Source: Henriciella sp. (GTDB lineage: Bacteria > Pseudomonadota > Alphaproteobacteria > Caulobacterales > Hyphomonadaceae). From it: a stretch of 64,000 bases of DNA. Shown piece after piece: positions 62,041-64,000 of the stretch. The stretch is taken from positions 1-64,000 of the forward strand of contig NZ_JAPYPG010000009.1 in the NCBI RefSeq assembly GCF_029937755.1, read 5' to 3'. The notes below the pieces were generated by a model. The model was not told where the DNA came from. It saw nothing but the letters and a program-made list of their open reading frames with translations, and ran no database searches. Position numbers and translations under genes: made by a program. The first letter of the stretch is position 1. Each line of letters starts with the position of its first letter.

Positions 62041-62363
62041 AAATCAAGAAAGAACCTCTGAGCACTCAAGGTTTGTCGTAACGGAGCAGGATCAACCCAG
62101 ACCCGCGGGTCAGTCCCGAGCGAAAAGTTGCATGGCTACGCTCCAGCGCGAATTTGAACGGCCAGCAAATCATGTTAGCGATGTGAATGTCGTTGATAGG
62201 CAGCGTCGAACTTTGACAACACGAAAGGGCTGCACCACAGTTTGCACTACAAATTGCAAACAATCTGCACAACAAGCGAAGTTTTGAGTGCCATAGTGCG
62301 TTGAATTAATTTAATTTCAAGCACGATTACTGGGCGCGTCACTCGCGCCAGATCAGCCAGACG
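62041..62363. other. Intergenic region with an AT-rich segment and a long inverted repeat
   Basis: About 320 bases without a credible gene between the second copper operon and the enoyl-CoA hydratase terminator. It contains the GTTTGCA inverted repeat at 62240 and an AT-rich, nearly symmetric stretch at 62301-62320 (TTGAATTAATTTAATTTCAA). These could hold the promoter for the copper operon or an unseen small RNA; nothing more can be shown. Confidence 0.5.
62240..62261. promoter_or_regulatory. GTTTGCA-N8-TGCAAAC inverted repeat
   Basis: Perfect 7-bp arms with an 8-base spacer in the 320-base region upstream of the second copper operon. Size and symmetry suit a dimeric helix-turn-helix regulator. 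It is about 230 bases from the first gene downstream on the minus strand. Regulator unknown. Confidence 0.45.
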
Positions 62364-62394
62364 AAAAAAGCCGGAGCTCCAGGGCTCCGGCTTT
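62364..62394 (-). terminator. Rho-independent terminator of the enoyl-CoA hydratase gene
   Basis: On the minus strand an 11-bp perfect stem (AAAGCCGGAGC / GCTCCGGCTTT) with a 6-base loop is followed by a run of T residues, 26 bases after the enoyl-CoA hydratase stop. Confidence 0.9.
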
Positions 62395-62419
62395 CGTGTG
62401 TCTGGCACTATGGTTTCGG

Positions 62420-63235
62420 TCAGCAATCCTCAAAGACCGCCGGCCGTTTCTGCAGCTCAGCCATGACCGCCTCGATCTGATTCTTCGATCCGATGATCTT
62501 GTCCTGCAGGACTGATTCCTGCACCAGCGCATCCTCGTCACTCATCTGATGGAGAGTGTTGAAGATGTGCTTGTCCGCCTTGATGGCGTCGGGGTTCTTC
62601 GACGCGATCAGCCTGGCCATTTCCATGGCGCGCTCATAGGGGGTATCGCTCAGCTCAGTTGCGAAACCATACCCTAGGGCATCTGTGCCCGAGAAAATTC
62701 GGCCGGTATATGTCAGCTCCCGGAGAATATCGTCGCGACAGAGATTTCGCATGATTGCCGTTCCGGCCATGTCGGGCACCAGGCCCCACTTGATCTCCAT
62801 GATCGACATCTTTGTGTCGGGATGAACAATGCGAATATCCGGGCCAAGCGCCAACTGGAACCCGCCACCGAGAGACACACCGTGCACGGCGGCAATCACA
62901 GGTACGGGAAGGCTGCGCCATCCCCAGACAGCCTGCTGCGCCCTGTTGGCAATCCCGTGTGTGCGCTCAGCGAGAACGCGTTTGCCGCCGCTGGCCGGAT
63001 CTCCGGCGCTACCCTCGGCCATCTTGCCGAAATTGCCCATGTCGAGGCCTGCACAGAAGGCCCTGCCTTCACCGGAAAGGACAACACAACGAACGGAACT
63101 ATCTTCTGAGAGCGCATCACTTGTCTCGATGAGAGCGCTGAACATGGCCTCGTCCAGTGCATTCATCTTGTCTGATCGCATCAGTTTGACGTCGGCCACG
63201 CCCTCCGATTTCGTAACCTTGATCCGCTCCGACAT
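62420..63235 (-). CDS. Enoyl-CoA hydratase/isomerase (crotonase) family protein
   Basis: 271 residues from MSERIKVTK behind GAGGAGATCGAG. Crotonase fold: oxyanion loops GEGRAFCAGLDMGNF (about 58-72) and VIAAVHGVSLGGGFQLALGPDIRIVHPDTKMSIMEIKWGLVPDMAG (about 118-163); the glutamates of the classic hydratase pair are only partly evident, so it may be an isomerase or another crotonase. C-terminal LRELTYTGRIFSGTDALGYG and the helical tail are usual. Stand-alone gene with its own terminator. Confidence 0.9.
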   Translation of the reverse strand: MSERIKVTKSEGVADVKLMRSDKMNALDEAMFSALIETSDALSEDSSVRCVVLSGEGRAFCAGLDMGNFGKMAEGSAGDPASGGKRVLAERTHGIANRAQQAVWGWRSLPVPVIAAVHGVSLGGGFQLALGPDIRIVHPDTKMSIMEIKWGLVPDMAGTAIMRNLCRDDILRELTYTGRIFSGTDALGYGFATELSDTPYERAMEMARLIASKNPDAIKADKHIFNTLHQMSDEDALVQESVLQDKIIGSKNQIEAVMAELQKRPAVFEDC

Positions 63236-63283
63236 CTCGATCTCCTCTGATTTCTGCAGCGTCGACACATTGTCGAATGCAAA

Positions 63284-63310
63284 ACGCCGGGACAATAGAT
63301 GTCCCGGCGT
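63284..63310 (-). terminator. Rho-independent terminator of the deoxyhypusine-synthase-like gene
   Basis: Perfect 10-bp stem (ACGCCGGGAC / GTCCCGGCGT) with a 7-base loop; on the minus strand it is followed by TTTTGC. It lies 31 bases beyond the stop of the minus-strand gene at 63341. Confidence 0.8.
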
Positions 63311-63340
63311 CATCAGAGAGCAATTATACTTCAGCGCTAT

Positions 63341-64000
63341 CTAGAGAAAGAGCTTCGCAAATTCACGTGGCTTGCGCTTCTTCCATTCGCCCTTGTGCCA
63401 GGAGGCAGAGGCCAGCAGAGGAATGACCGTGCTCGCTTCTGCGAAGACCATCTGCTCGTACACGGTCTGGACTTTGCCCCAGCTTGCCGCCTCCTTGAGA
63501 GTGGAGGATGAGCAGGCGCCATCGCGCGTATCGGCGACGGTGATCTGAACAGCGTATTTGTGCATCTCGACTTCCTTGCCGAGGATCTCAGCGCAGACCA
63601 CGGTGTCCTGAACAAAGTTCTTTGGAACGCCGCCGCCCACCATGAGCAGGCCGGTTGAGCCGGCTTCGATCTTGACGTCGGTCAGTTCACGGAAGTCGGC
63701 AACACTGTCGATCGACATGTAGTTGCCGGGATTTTCGACTTGATGCTTTACGAGGCCAAAGCCGGCTGAACAGTCAGAAAAGGCCGGGACGAAGATCGGG
63801 ACATTGTGATCATAGCAGGTCTCGACAAGAGATCCCTTCTTCTTGGCATTGTCCTTGAGCCACCGGCCCATTTCCCAGATGAACTCGCGTGAGGAATAGG
63901 GGCGGCGCTCCAGCGCATTGGCAAGCTCATAGATCGTGTGATCGCAGGCCTGGAGCTCTTCTTCGTCAATAAAGGTGTCGTAGATGCGATCGATATAGAG
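63341..64000 (-). CDS. Deoxyhypusine synthase-like protein (5' end outside window)
   Basis: At least 219 codons; the frame is still open at the window end, so the N-terminus is missing. Deoxyhypusine/homospermidine synthase family: TCYDHNVPIFVPAFSDCSAGFGL (NAD/spermidine site), GSTGLLMVGGGVPKNFVQDT and YAVQITVADTRDGACSSSTLKEAASWGK. In bacteria without eIF5A these proteins make homospermidine or act in polyamine metabolism rather than modifying eIF5A. The active-site Lys segment ASWGKVQTVYEQM is visible. Confidence 0.92.
   Translation of the reverse strand, partial: LYIDRIYDTFIDEEELQACDHTIYELANALERRPYSSREFIWEMGRWLKDNAKKKGSLVETCYDHNVPIFVPAFSDCSAGFGLVKHQVENPGNYMSIDSVADFRELTDVKIEAGSTGLLMVGGGVPKNFVQDTVVCAEILGKEVEMHKYAVQITVADTRDGACSSSTLKEAASWGKVQTVYEQMVFAEASTVIPLLASASWHKGEWKKRKPREFAKLFL

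Noticed and set aside
62066-62275. 69-codon frame with several Cys upstream of the second copper operon
   Set aside because: Overlaps the GTTTGCA inverted repeat, has no ribosome site and a composition unlike real genes here.

Overview
The window is chromosome- or island-like DNA, probably from an alphaproteobacterium. Pointers are the GC-rich coding with 4-bp ATGA overlaps, the PCP-type CopA/CopB pairs, a fabI/thiolase/pta/ackA/DUF3141 cluster of the kind known from Rhizobiales, and a CnrYXH-like sigma-factor triad. No rRNA, tRNA, transposase, integrase or CRISPR array was seen, so the taxon is inferred from gene content only and the family is uncertain.

Layout. (1) 0.1-3.1 kb: a copper operon, copA (multicopper oxidase) and copB (outer-membrane protein), plus a small membrane protein. 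(2) 3.2-4.6 kb: a Cnr-type anti-sigma / metal sensor / ECF sigma operon. (3) 4.6-8.6 kb: EamA transporter, Met/His-rich periplasmic protein, orphan Rieske protein, an unknown protein, and a deletion scar in which a patatin N-terminus runs into a headless flavoprotein. (4) 8.6-16.8 kb, minus strand: YHS protein, CPH-type copper P-ATPase, two small membrane proteins, isoprenylcysteine-methyltransferase-like protein, then an AT-richer MMPL pump / LolA-like / beta-barrel trio. (5) 16.8-23.2 kb: fabI, thiolase, pta, ackA and a PHA-synthase-like DUF3141 protein. (6) 23.3-28.6 kb: ECF sigma, cyclopropane-fatty-acid synthase, PPK2, PiT phosphate transporter and its DUF47 partner. (7) 28.8-34.1 kb: NhaA, D-2-hydroxyacid dehydrogenase, archaeal-type (type II) GAPDH, methyltransferase. 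(8) 34.2-41.7 kb: porin, ArcD-like carrier, arginine deiminase, ornithine carbamoyltransferase, carbamate kinase, a membrane AlbA_2 protein and a thioesterase. (9) 41.8-48.2 kb: decayed TonB receptor, DUF6629 protein, YbhGFSR-type ABC exporter. (10) 48.3-62.0 kb: a second copper region with an ion channel, APC permease, DUF411 protein, CPC-type copper ATPase, DUF5676 protein, an AraC/acyltransferase operon, two DUF2231-His-NTF2 fusions, a truncated copB and a second complete copAB pair. (11) 62.4-64.0 kb: enoyl-CoA hydratase and a deoxyhypusine-synthase-like gene cut by the window end.

How it works together. The copper genes cover cytoplasmic export (CPC and CPH P-ATPases), periplasmic oxidation (CopA), outer-membrane handling (CopB) and several His/Met-rich or Cys-rich carriers. 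Four of the copper operons or fragments carry a 17-bp ATACCC-N5-GGGTAT inverted repeat that resembles CsoR operators, although no csoR gene is in the window. The middle of the window brings together ATP-yielding reactions that need no respiration (acetate kinase, carbamate kinase, polyphosphate kinase, glycolytic GAPDH with a D-lactate-type dehydrogenase) with phosphate uptake, pH/Na+ homeostasis and membrane cyclopropanation. Two FNR/CRP-type boxes are present. I read this as a stress or low-oxygen energy island embedded between metal-resistance modules; that reading is inference.

Most promising for novelty: the DUF2231/His-rich/NTF2 fusion proteins in tandem with copB, the membrane AlbA_2 protein inside the arginine deiminase operon, the MMPL trio attached to a copper ATPase operon, and the shared CsoR-like operator family.
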